A DNA stretch of 8,500 bases from the NCBI GenBank assembly GCA_905199755.1, contig CAJKHT010000102.1:1-8500 (forward strand). The letters are read 5' to 3'. Below are positions 1-6,232 of this stretch, piece by piece. Numbering within the stretch: position 1 is the stretch's first letter; each line of letters opens with the position of its first letter. A program made the translations under genes and the position numbers. A model generated the notes under the pieces. The model was not told the DNA's origin and made no database searches. It saw only the letters and a list, made by a program, of their open reading frames with translations. The stretch comes from an uncultured Eubacteriales bacterium (GTDB lineage: Bacteria; Bacillota; Clostridia; UBA1381).

Positions 1-13
1 TTACAAAAAAGTC

Positions 14-45
14 TGTACAAATCGAGAAAAGTGTGGTAATATAAT
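14..45 (+). promoter_or_regulatory. Possible promoter upstream of xerD
   Basis: A perfect TATAAT lies at 40-45, preceded by a weak -35-like TGTACA at 14-19. The 20-bp spacing is longer than ideal. A second weak pair, TTGGCA at 82-87 and TATTAT at 108-113, also has a 20-bp spacer and sits closer to the gene. The rest of 1-132 is AT-rich and shows no gene. The assignment is tentative because upstream sequence is outside the window. Confidence 0.25.
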
Positions 46-132
46 TATATTGACTTCAAATTGTAACATTAGGGAAATGTTTTGGCAATATATGAATTTG
101 ATTGAAATATTATCCGAAAGGGGTTTCAAAAA

Positions 133-1020
133 ATGCAGTATGCATATATAGATGAATACACAAGGTTTATGTCGGATGTGCGGCACAAATCCATGAATAC
201 GGTTGAATCATACGGACGTGATATAAAACAGTATATTACATATCTTGACAGTACGGGAATTACCGATTTGTCCTCGGCAACAAAAAATACGGTTATTTCG
301 TATTTGCTTATGCTTCAGAAGCAGGGCAGAGCGCCCTCTACCGTATCGCGTACATTGGCATCGCTGCGTTCGTTTTATATTTTTATGATTCAGAGCGGAA
401 ATGTCCGGACCGATCCGACATCAAGCCTTGAAGCACCCCATGTTGAAAAAAAGCTTCCGCAGATTTTATCGGGTTCGGAAGTCGAGCTGCTGATGGCACA
501 GCCGGATTGTGTTGATAATAAAGGCAAAAGAGATAAGGCAATGCTGGAGCTTTTATATGCCACGGGAATACGCGTTTCCGAGATGATGAGCCTTAATGTT
601 TCGGATGTCAACTTTCAAATGGCATTTATAAGATGCCAAAACTCCAGGAAAGAACGTATAATTCCTATAGGGAATAAGGCATTGGAGGCATTAAAGTGTT
701 ATATGGAAAGCTCGCGGCGGTTTATGATAAAATCGCCGGATGAGGAGGCATTGTTTGTAAACCGCAGCGGTGTACGGCTCACGCGGCAGGGATTTTGGAA
801 GATTATAAAAGGGTATCAGCATTGCGCCGGAATAAGCAAGGAAATCACTCCGCATACATTAAGACATTCGTTTGCGGCACATTTGATTGAAAACGGAGCT
901 GATTTACATTCCATTCAGGAAATGATGGGGCATGCGGACATAACATCGACGCAGGTGTATTCTCATTTGATGAACAGTAAAATAAAAGATGTATATCAGA
1001 AAACACATCCGCGTGCATGA
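133..1020 (+). CDS. xerD: XerD-like site-specific tyrosine recombinase
   Basis: A 295-residue tyrosine recombinase, the usual length for XerC/XerD, which resolve chromosome dimers at dif sites by cutting and rejoining DNA through a tyrosine-DNA intermediate. The N-terminal SAM-like core-binding domain covers about residues 1-100 and the catalytic domain about 108-290. The full catalytic set is visible: Arg147 (in ATGIRVSE), Lys173, His241 and Arg244 (in TPHTLRHS), His267 (in GHADI) and the nucleophile Tyr276. The start has an AAAGGGG-type ribosome site about 8 bases upstream. The beta-hairpin before Lys173 reads QNSRKER instead of the common GKGxKER, a small deviation. The next gene follows 16 bp downstream on the same strand, so the two may be cotranscribed. 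Length, intact active site and the neighbouring tRNA favour a chromosomal Xer protein over an element integrase. XerC versus XerD cannot be settled without the partner gene. Confidence 0.9.
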   Translation: MQYAYIDEYTRFMSDVRHKSMNTVESYGRDIKQYITYLDSTGITDLSSATKNTVISYLLMLQKQGRAPSTVSRTLASLRSFYIFMIQSGNVRTDPTSSLEAPHVEKKLPQILSGSEVELLMAQPDCVDNKGKRDKAMLELLYATGIRVSEMMSLNVSDVNFQMAFIRCQNSRKERIIPIGNKALEALKCYMESSRRFMIKSPDEEALFVNRSGVRLTRQGFWKIIKGYQHCAGISKEITPHTLRHSFAAHLIENGADLHSIQEMMGHADITSTQVYSHLMNSKIKDVYQKTHPRA

Positions 1021-1036
1021 AAGGAACGGATAAAAC

Positions 1037-1213
1037 ATGAAAGCGAATTGCGACTGTTGTATGAACTATGAATATGATGATGAATTTGATTGCTATGTGT
1101 GCCTTATTGATCTTGATGAGGACGAAATGCGGCATTTCATAAGCGGCAGCTTTAAAAGCTGCCCTTATTTTCGCCCGGGCGACGAATATACAATAGTAAG
1201 GAAGCAGATATGA
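1037..1213 (+). CDS. Small cysteine-rich DUF6472-like protein
   Basis: A 58-codon gene beginning MKANCDCCMNYEYDDEFD and ending in VVRKQM-like IVRKQI. Six cysteines (5, 7, 8, 19, 22, 42) and a run of Asp/Glu residues suggest a small metal-binding protein, but no metal site is proven. The layout (CxCC near the start, CxxC around 19-22, then SCPYFRPGDEY) matches what I remember of the DUF6472 family of Clostridia, whose function is unknown. The start codon follows an AAGGAACGG ribosome site that overlaps the end of xerD by position, with only 16 bp between the genes, so translation in the same mRNA is likely. No terminator with a T-run is visible after it before the tRNA promoter. Confidence 0.8.
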   Translation: MKANCDCCMNYEYDDEFDCYVCLIDLDEDEMRHFISGSFKSCPYFRPGDEYTIVRKQI

Positions 1214-1271
1214 ATATTTTATGAAATTACGGTTTTTAAGCGCTGATTTGTAAAAAAACAATAAAAATCGC

Positions 1272-1300
1272 TTGACAAATATTGTACTTTGTGGTATTAT
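1272..1300 (+). promoter_or_regulatory. Sigma-70 promoter for tRNA-Arg
   Basis: A perfect -35 box TTGACA at 1272-1277 and a -10 box TATTAT at 1295-1300 are separated by exactly 17 bp. The tRNA starts 30 bp after the -10 box, so a short 5' leader would be trimmed by RNase P. Its strength fits a stable RNA gene. Confidence 0.85.
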
Positions 1301-1329
1301 ATTATTCGTGGTTTGAAAATGTATACCAT

Positions 1330-1406
1330 GCGCTGTTAGCTCAGCTGGATAGAGTGACTGGCTACGAACCAGTAGGTCAGGGGTTCAAGTCCCTTACAGC
1401 GCGCCA
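1330..1406 (+). tRNA. tRNA-Arg (anticodon ACG)
   Basis: A complete 77-nt tRNA cloverleaf. The acceptor arms GCGCTGT (1330-1336) and ACAGCGC (1396-1402) pair fully, followed by discriminator G1403 and an encoded CCA (1404-1406). The D-arm is GCTC...GAGT, the anticodon stem is ACTGG/CCAGT, and the anticodon loop CTACGAA gives anticodon ACG, normally read as ICG after deamination, for CGU/CGC/CGA codons. The T-arm is AGGGG-TTCAAGT-CCCTT. It has its own promoter and terminator, so it is a single-gene unit. tRNA 3' ends are frequent integration sites, and the gene order changes from housekeeping to accessory just downstream. Confidence 0.97.
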
Positions 1407-1412
1407 AATAAG

Positions 1413-1445
1413 AACCTCAAGGTTGATAGAAACCTTGAGGTTTTT
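1413..1445 (+). terminator. Intrinsic terminator of tRNA-Arg
   Basis: A perfect 12-bp inverted repeat, AACCTCAAGGTT (1413-1424) and AACCTTGAGGTT (1431-1442), closes a 6-nt loop and runs into TTTTT. It begins 7 bp after the tRNA CCA. Confidence 0.93.
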
Positions 1446-1509
1446 GCTTTATATTTCGGTTTCAAATAAACCTTTTGCCTGTGCGGTTTTCGGAATACAT
1501 CGTGTAAAA

Positions 1510-1556
1510 GTGCTGCTGTGCAATAATGTTTTCTCCTTATCGGCAGCACATTTTTT
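1510..1556 (+). terminator. Terminator-like hairpin in the intergenic region
   Basis: GTGCTGC (1510-1516) pairs with GCAGCAC (1543-1549), followed by a run of six T (1551-1556). The 26-nt loop is long for an intrinsic terminator and no gene is seen to end here. It could be a second terminator behind the tRNA, the remains of a lost gene's terminator, or a small structured RNA element. Confidence 0.35.
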
Positions 1557-1603
1557 GTGCCAAAATTGCCTAAAATTATCCGTTTCAATCAAAAAATGAA
1601 ACC

Positions 1604-1615
1604 GTAAAATTTTAC
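1604..1615. repeat. 12-bp perfect palindrome
   Basis: GTAAAATTTTAC reads the same on both strands and ends 7 bp before the first of three 21-bp-spaced direct repeats. The adjacent 6-bp inverted repeat GTTTCA (1582-1587) / TGAAAC (1597-1602) makes the stretch unusually rich in symmetry. A binding-site role is inference. Confidence 0.6.
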
Positions 1616-1622
1616 CCCGACC

Positions 1623-1685
1623 TTTCGTGTCAATTGTTTACCCTTTCGTGTCAAGGGTTCGACATTTCGTGTCAAAGGTATGATT
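1623..1685. repeat. Three iteron-like direct repeats, 21-bp pitch
   Basis: The 11-mer TTTCGTGTCAA occurs at 1623-1633, 1644-1654 and 1665-1675, exactly 21 bp apart, so each copy faces the same side of the helix. The 10-bp spacers differ, so this is not a simple tandem duplication of 21-bp units. The gap between the tRNA terminator and the leftward cluster (1446-1781) contains no gene I can support, and this array is its main feature. It could be a protein-binding array (iterons), or the multiple-repeat end of a lost IS21-like element. Neither is proven. Confidence 0.75.
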
Positions 1686-1708
1686 TTGTGCCGAAATAAA
1701 AATTTTTC

Positions 1709-1750
1709 AAAAAAAGTAAAGCCGCATATCATTTACGAAAATGTGGCTTT
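1709..1750 (-). terminator. Intrinsic terminator of the leftward gene cluster
   Basis: Read on the - strand, AAAGCCACAT (1750-1741) pairs with ATGCGGCTTT (1727-1718) with one mismatched or wobble pair. A T7 run (1715-1709) follows two bases later. It lies 31 bp past the stop codon of the last ATC-hydrolase-family gene. Inside the loop, CATTT and AAATG form a smaller nested stem. The + strand side lacks a T-run, so it acts leftward. Confidence 0.85.
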
Positions 1751-1781
1751 AAACTAGCGACAAAATTCCGCAAACGAAAAG

Positions 1782-2408
1782 TTACTCATTGTTCCCGGTT
1801 ATGAAGTAGTCGCAGTACTCTCCTCCGTTTGCCAGCGTCTGTTTTCTGTGCAGTACACCATGCTGAAAGGAGATCATTACTTCATCAAGTTCGCAGAACA
1901 GCGGCATAAGTTCGGAAACGTCTAACTTTTTCGTATAGGCACAGATTGGGCAGCGAGTAATGCGGTAGTAGCAGGCACCCTCATACGGCTGTCCCACAAA
2001 ATCCACTTTGAACGAGGTCGGATACTGTTTTTCCTTTTCCGGCGTGTACCACTTATAATATTTTACAACGCTCTTTTTGTTTTCTGCCTTACCCTTGGCG
2101 GTGTTCAGATCGGTTTTCGCAAAATACCATTTGATGTGGTAAAGCGAACGCCGCATCATCTCCTGCACTGTCTCCGGGGGGATTTTTTTCTCACTTGCCA
2201 CATATGGCGCAACAAAGGCAAGTGCAAACAACTCGTTGTATGCCATAGGGTTGTCGCCACCAATGTCATCTGCCTTTTCCACCAGTTCCCGATAGACCTT
2301 TCTGCTCTTTTTCATAATTTCCGAAGCGCACGCTTTGCCATATTTCTCTGTCAGAACCCTTCTCATCGGGCTCTTGAACATCCAAAAATAAAATCCGTTG
2401 TATTTCAT
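1782..2408 (-). CDS. ATC-hydrolase-family protein (paralogue 1)
   Basis: A 208-residue protein resembling the L-2-amino-thiazoline-4-carboxylic acid hydrolase family. The founding Pseudomonas enzyme opens the thiazoline ring to N-carbamoyl-L-cysteine; most clostridial relatives have no tested substrate. The C-terminal half carries the family-like signature: CPIC (Cys153, Cys156), then Cys172 and Asp175 in MPLFCELD, then GGEYCDYF with Cys199/Asp200 near the end. The N-terminal half is helical, with no signal peptide or membrane segment, so it is probably cytosolic. The ATG has a GGAGG site 9 bases upstream, and the preceding gene ends 17 bp away. It is the last gene of the leftward run and is followed by a terminator. 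Its start (MKYNG) resembles that of the neighbouring paralogue (MKYIG), suggesting old duplication. Family assignment is good; the reaction is unproven. Confidence 0.8.
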   Translation of the reverse strand: MKYNGFYFWMFKSPMRRVLTEKYGKACASEIMKKSRKVYRELVEKADDIGGDNPMAYNELFALAFVAPYVASEKKIPPETVQEMMRRSLYHIKWYFAKTDLNTAKGKAENKKSVVKYYKWYTPEKEKQYPTSFKVDFVGQPYEGACYYRITRCPICAYTKKLDVSELMPLFCELDEVMISFQHGVLHRKQTLANGGEYCDYFITGNNE

Positions 2409-2425
2409 ATCACTTGTCCTCCCAC

Positions 2426-3061
2426 TTAAAGCATCTTTTTCTTATAACAGCAGTCGCAGTACAGACCGCCAGAGGCGAGGGTATACTGCCGAACAAAGTC
2501 GGTCACACCGCCGGCTTCGCTCATCGTGTAGTCAAGGCGGCACAGCGCCGGGGTTAGGTCATAAAGTCCCAGATTTTGCATCAACACGCAGATGCCGCAT
2601 TTGGTGAACCGACATTCGTAGCCGCTGCCGTCCGGGTATTCGAAAAAGTCCATATTCCATGAGTAGGGATTTCGGTCGGCAGCTTTGAAGGAGGCGGTTG
2701 CCTTCATTTCATTGATGTCCTTTTTAGTGAATTTATTCTTTCCGCTCCTGCGGCAAAACCATTTCATCGGTTTTGTCATCATAGCTTTTGCATAATACTC
2801 TGTCAGCTGCTCCACATCCGGATGCTCCGGCGTAGAGAGGATGAACGCACCGATCATCGCACAGTTGACGATGTTCATCTTAAAACGGTCCGCGTTCTCA
2901 AACTCCGGCAACCCTGCAATGATTTCCCTGTATCTCGGCTTTGCCTTTCTTGTGATACCATTCGCCATATCAGCATCATATCCGAACACCGCCGTCAGCT
3001 GCTTTCGGAATGAATGGGCAAATAGCGCCCACATTCCTATGGGCATACCTATGTATTTCAT
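2426..3061 (-). CDS. ATC-hydrolase-family protein (paralogue 2)
   Basis: A 211-residue member of the same family as the genes on either side of the cluster. The conserved cysteine pattern is CGIC (Cys155, Cys158), then Cys174 and Asp177 in PALCRLD, then GGLYCDCC (Cys202, Asp203). The distances CxxC-x15-C-x2-D are identical to paralogue 1, while overall sequence is strongly diverged, so the two are not a recent duplicate. There is an AAAGGAG ribosome site 7 bases before the ATG. It lies 30 bp after the leucine-carboxyl-methyltransferase-family gene and 17 bp before paralogue 1. By analogy it would hydrolyse a thiazoline or a related amidine-type ring; the substrate is unknown. The C-terminus has an extra Cys (CDCC) and a short basic tail, which differ from paralogue 1. 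Confidence 0.8.
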   Translation of the reverse strand: MKYIGMPIGMWALFAHSFRKQLTAVFGYDADMANGITRKAKPRYREIIAGLPEFENADRFKMNIVNCAMIGAFILSTPEHPDVEQLTEYYAKAMMTKPMKWFCRRSGKNKFTKKDINEMKATASFKAADRNPYSWNMDFFEYPDGSGYECRFTKCGICVLMQNLGLYDLTPALCRLDYTMSEAGGVTDFVRQYTLASGGLYCDCCYKKKML

Positions 3062-3091
3062 TGTTTTGCTCCTTTAACACATCGTTTTCTG

Positions 3092-3931
3092 TCATTTGTT
3101 TCTGAAGGCAATCTTCACAATCTGCATTTTCATCATTTTATCGCCGACTTTGGCAAGGAAACGGAAAAAGCCGCTGACGGACGGGTCACGAAGGTCATTG
3201 TAGCCCAGCATATAGCCGCGGCTCGTGACTTGCAAGCGGTTGTCCCACAAGGAAAGCTCATCTTTCGCGTCCGAAACGGCGAAATATGCACACACATCCT
3301 TGATTTTCGCACTCTTGAGCCAAGTTTTTGCTATCATTTTCACCGCTGCCCGGTTCGCTGCGTCAAATACCAACACACCGCCGTGGAAAGCGTGCGCCAT
3401 TGCTTGCACAAGTGCTTTGACTTGCTTGGTCAAAAAGTAGTAGAACACGCCGGAGGCGAAGAATATCGCACCGCCGGAAGCGTCGATTTTTTCAAACCAT
3501 TCGGTATTATTCAAATCGCAGGGGATGTTTTCCTCACGCTCATCGGCGGGCAAAAGCTCGTTACGCACGGCTATGACATCAGGAAAATCCAGATTGTATA
3601 TTTTACAGCTGCCGTTGTCGCAGCTTCTTCCGGTGTTGTCCAGTCCGCAGCCAAGATTGACTATTGCGGCTTTTGGGTGATCTTTCAAATAGTCCCTTAC
3701 TTCCCATGCCAAATCATTCTGTCGCATGGCAACCTCCAGCGCACCGAAACGCTGCATCAGACTGCGGGAGTTTTTCTCTGCCACAGAAAAATCGTAGTCA
3801 ATTTCATTAATTAAGCGAACCGCCGTTTCATCCCGATAGAGATTCGGATACAGTTCCGTGCAAACCTTTCCGGCATACAGCGGAATGATAAGCGTTTCCT
3901 GTACAGTGTTTTTCTCAATTTTGTATTTCAT
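3092..3931 (-). CDS. Leucine carboxyl methyltransferase-family (LCM/TcmP-like) SAM methyltransferase
   Basis: A 279-residue class I methyltransferase. Motif I reads VNLGCGLDNT (91-100), the form typical of the LCM family, which in bacteria includes polyketide and other small-molecule O-methyltransferases such as TcmP. The acidic ribose-binding residue follows in YNLDFPDV (Asp115), an Asp in IPCDLNNTEW (139) fits the adenine-side motif, and FFASGVFYYF (157-166) matches the motif after beta-strand 4. A short cysteine-containing stretch between motif I and motif II (GRSCDNGSCKIYN) is unusual. The likely reaction is carboxyl or hydroxyl O-methylation of a small acid; the acceptor is unknown. An AGGAG site sits 12 bases before the ATG, a little far. 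Its place between a ZIP transporter and two ATC-hydrolase paralogues, with gaps of 36 and 30 bp, suggests joint action in one pathway. Confidence 0.85.
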   Translation of the reverse strand: MKYKIEKNTVQETLIIPLYAGKVCTELYPNLYRDETAVRLINEIDYDFSVAEKNSRSLMQRFGALEVAMRQNDLAWEVRDYLKDHPKAAIVNLGCGLDNTGRSCDNGSCKIYNLDFPDVIAVRNELLPADEREENIPCDLNNTEWFEKIDASGGAIFFASGVFYYFLTKQVKALVQAMAHAFHGGVLVFDAANRAAVKMIAKTWLKSAKIKDVCAYFAVSDAKDELSLWDNRLQVTSRGYMLGYNDLRDPSVSGFFRFLAKVGDKMMKMQIVKIAFRNK

Positions 3932-3967
3932 AATTATTCTTCACTCCTGTTTTGTGCTCCACTTTGC

Positions 3968-4744
3968 CTATCCCAAAGCTACATCTAACACCATCATAAT
4001 ACCAAATCCCGCCGCAAAGAAAATCGTTCCTATGTTGGAGTGCTTTCCCTGCGACATTTCGGGAATCAGCTCCTCCACCACAACATAGAGCATGGCGCCT
4101 GCGGCAAAGCTTAGAAAATACGGCAGCAACGGTATCACGAGCTGCGCTGCAAGAAGTGTCAGCACTGCGCCGATAGGCTCGACAGCACCGGAAAACACAC
4201 CGCCCAAAAACGCCTTGCCCTTGCTTTCTCCCTCTGCTCGAAGCGGCATAGAGATGATTGCCCCTTCCGGAAAGTTCTGAATGGCAATGCCGATGGATAA
4301 GACAAGTGCACTCGCCGCCGTGATTTGTGCGTTTCCTGCAAGGAACCCTGCGTACATCACTCCCACTGCCATTCCTTCGGGAATGTTATGTAATGTCACC
4401 GCCAGTACCATCATGGCAGTGCGTCCAAGCTTGCTTTTAGGACCCTCCGCTTGCTCACTCCCAACATGAAGATGAGGAATCAGACGGTCGAGCATGAGCA
4501 AAAACAGCACACCGACCCAAAATCCGATTAATGCAAGGAAAAAGGATAGCTTGCCCAAATTTTCCGATTGCTCGATTGCCGGAATCAAAAGACTCCAAAT
4601 AGATGCCGCAACCATCACTCCGGCGGCAAAGCCGGCAAGCGCACGCTGCACCGAAACACCGAGTGATTTTCTCATAAAGAACACACCGGCTGAACCGAGC
4701 GTTGTGCCGAGGAAAGGAATCAATATTCCGAGAAATATTTGCAT
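3968..4744 (-). CDS. ZIP-family divalent metal transporter
   Basis: A 258-residue integral membrane protein of the ZIP (ZupT-like) family, which moves Zn2+, Fe2+, Mn2+ or similar ions into the cytoplasm. About eight hydrophobic segments can be placed, at roughly 2-24, 33-54, 66-88, 108-130, 142-160, 177-200, 203-222 and 238-256. The two metal-site helices carry HNIPEG (119-124) and QNFPEG (156-161), the hallmark of bacterial ZIPs. EELIPE (224-229) is also family-like. The variable loop around 90-107 has only two His (HLH), so it is not strongly His-rich. A weak AAGGCGGTG ribosome site precedes the ATG. It is embedded between an ATC-hydrolase paralogue and an LCM methyltransferase with gaps of 27 and 36 bp, which suggests that the neighbouring Cys-containing enzymes may need a metal. 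That link is inference. Confidence 0.92.
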   Translation of the reverse strand: MQIFLGILIPFLGTTLGSAGVFFMRKSLGVSVQRALAGFAAGVMVAASIWSLLIPAIEQSENLGKLSFFLALIGFWVGVLFLLMLDRLIPHLHVGSEQAEGPKSKLGRTAMMVLAVTLHNIPEGMAVGVMYAGFLAGNAQITAASALVLSIGIAIQNFPEGAIISMPLRAEGESKGKAFLGGVFSGAVEPIGAVLTLLAAQLVIPLLPYFLSFAAGAMLYVVVEELIPEMSQGKHSNIGTIFFAAGFGIMMVLDVALG

Positions 4745-4771
4745 TTGTCACACCGCCTTTTTGTTAAGTTG

Positions 4772-5473
4772 TTATTTATTTCTTCGACAGCCGCGCTCAT
4801 CTCGGTATTCGGGATGTTCCTTTAAATACGGGTCTTTATCACCGCAGATGGTATAGTCGCACCTGCAGCCGTCCACGCAGGTGGTCGTCCGTACCAGCCT
4901 TGCATGAAGCAGTTCCATAGACGCAAAGTCCACATTGCACAGAGCGGGCATAATATCCGTAAGACCGTGCCTGATAGCAAACTCCGCTGCCGGGCACGCC
5001 GTAAATTCATAATAGATAGGCTTATCGTTTTCATAAGGCGCAACCGTCATCTCGTAATCGTGCCATTTGTCGCAGCTGCGTTTCGCCCGCAAAAACGCTT
5101 TGTACATCAGCTTCCTCCAGAACGGCTTATTGCAGTTCACGAACCTTAGCTTGCGAAAAGACGGCAGAATCAAGTTTTCCTCCATCTCTTCGATTTCCGG
5201 GAACGATGAAACCTCTTTGCAGACCGTATAATAACTCATAATGGCGATACAGTCATAGGTGCCGCCTGTACCGTTGTGGAAGTTCTTTTTGCCGCCCAAA
5301 TCGGTGCGCCAGTCGGACAGAAAGTCCGCGTACTGCCGCTGTACACATTCCCATACGGTCTCCTGTTCTGCCGCAGGATAGTGAAGGGCAATTTTCGCAC
5401 GTATCTCTTTCTTGCATGTCTTGGAATACAGTACATGGACTTTGCGGTCGAATTGCAGTTTACTGTCTTTCAT
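4772..5473 (-). CDS. ATC-hydrolase-family protein (paralogue 3, divergent)
   Basis: A 233-residue protein that fits the L-2-amino-thiazoline-4-carboxylate hydrolase family by its C-terminal pattern: Cys160 in TACPAAE, Cys179 and Asp182 in MPALCNVD, and Cys205/Asp206 in CRCDYTI. The second Cys of the CxxC pair seen in the other two paralogues is Ala163 here, although the spacing is otherwise identical. It is longer, with a charged tail of about 25 residues (DPYLKEHPEYRDERGCRRNK), and has many additional cysteines. No signal peptide or membrane segment is present. The ATG at 5473 has only a distant AGGA (14 bases upstream), so translation may be coupled to the methyltransferase ending 27 bp before. 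It is separated from paralogues 1 and 2 by the ZIP and LCM genes. Family membership is likely; the different Cys set suggests a different substrate or a lost activity. Confidence 0.75.
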   Translation of the reverse strand: MKDSKLQFDRKVHVLYSKTCKKEIRAKIALHYPAAEQETVWECVQRQYADFLSDWRTDLGGKKNFHNGTGGTYDCIAIMSYYTVCKEVSSFPEIEEMEENLILPSFRKLRFVNCNKPFWRKLMYKAFLRAKRSCDKWHDYEMTVAPYENDKPIYYEFTACPAAEFAIRHGLTDIMPALCNVDFASMELLHARLVRTTTCVDGCRCDYTICGDKDPYLKEHPEYRDERGCRRNK

Positions 5474-5500
5474 CTATTTGTCTTTATCCTCACTTTCTGC

Positions 5501-6208
5501 TTACTTGAACGAGTCCGATTTCGGTTTGACCTCTTTCCGGCAGACAAACCAGGCAATACCCTTTACGGTTCCAAGCGTTACGGCTGTGTACATTTTCTCC
5601 AGCCGATTTTTTAAGCCTAAAGCCGTCTCATAGGGCGGCGTAAAAAAACCCGCCTTTTCGTAAATGTGACGGACGAACCAATCTGTCCGTTTATGCTCTC
5701 CCGTCACATAAAAGCAGCCGCAAAATGTTCCTCCCGGTTTCAGTACCCGAAAGACTTCCCGGTAAGCAGCATCCTTATCCGGGAAAGCGTGAAAGCCGTT
5801 CAGCGACAAAACGATGTCAAAGGTGCCGTCCGCATAGGGGAGTGCGCCCACATCACCCTGTTGAAAGGTTATGTTGTTCAGATTAAGGTGGCTTGCCTTT
5901 TCCTGTGCCTGCCCCATCATATCGGGCGAATAATCAAGACAGGTAATGTCTGCCGCAGGCATAGTCTTATAAACCGGCATGGTAAGAATGCCCGTTCCGA
6001 CAGGCACCTCCAGCAGCTTACCAGAGAAATCTTCGGGAATACCCGACAGTGCCTTTTCAAGATAATCGTCACATTCCGCCTTGTTCATACCCCACACCAG
6101 GCGGCACACTGCTTTTCCGCTCAGGGTAGAGCAGGTGATCATACCGTCATAAAAATTATTGCCGCCCGTTATTCGGTACGCACTGCGAATGGCGTCCTTT
6201 CGTTCCAT
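5501..6208 (-). CDS. Class I SAM-dependent methyltransferase (UbiE/Methyltransf_11-like)
   Basis: A 235-residue small-molecule-type methyltransferase. Motif I is LLEVPVGTGILTMP (67-80, counted from the upstream ATG at 6214), the acidic ribose-binding residue is Asp94 in CLDYSPDMM, GDVGALPYADGTFD (120-133) is the motif II region, and RVLKPGG (156-162) is the post-II motif. I chose the ATG at 6208 because GGAGGA (6220-6215) sits 6 bases before it but directly abuts the other in-frame ATG at 6214. The acceptor is unknown; proteins of this type methylate quinones, arsenite, amines and natural products. There is no arsenic-type cysteine set, so ArsM is unlikely. It lies 24 bp after the phosphatase and 27 bp before ATC-hydrolase paralogue 3 and appears to open the metabolic half of the run. 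Confidence 0.88.
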   Translation of the reverse strand: MERKDAIRSAYRITGGNNFYDGMITCSTLSGKAVCRLVWGMNKAECDDYLEKALSGIPEDFSGKLLEVPVGTGILTMPVYKTMPAADITCLDYSPDMMGQAQEKASHLNLNNITFQQGDVGALPYADGTFDIVLSLNGFHAFPDKDAAYREVFRVLKPGGTFCGCFYVTGEHKRTDWFVRHIYEKAGFFTPPYETALGLKNRLEKMYTAVTLGTVKGIAWFVCRKEVKPKSDSFK

Positions 6209-6232
6209 ATTCATTCCTCCGAATCATTGTTT

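Noticed and set aside
133..1020. XerD-like gene as the integrase of the accessory block
   Set aside because: It has typical Xer length and domain layout and sits on the housekeeping side of the tRNA with opposite orientation, so a chromosomal Xer role is the simpler reading.
845..1261. A 138-codon - strand open frame opposite the end of xerD and the DUF6472-like gene
   Set aside because: It overlaps two well-supported genes on the other strand and shows no family motif or ribosome site.
1238..1273. AAGCG/CGCTT inverted repeat as terminator of the DUF6472-like gene
   Set aside because: The stem is bulged, has no following T-run and overlaps the tRNA -35 box.
1282..1599. A 105-codon + strand open frame across the tRNA
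   Set aside because: It contains the tRNA-Arg gene and its terminator, has no ribosome site and resembles no protein.
1623..1685. The repeats as a short CRISPR array
   Set aside because: Repeat (11 bp) and spacer (10 bp) are far too short and no cas gene is near.
3230..3814. A 194-codon + strand open frame opposite the LCM methyltransferase
   Set aside because: The - strand frame carries clear methyltransferase motifs; this one is a composition-driven shadow.
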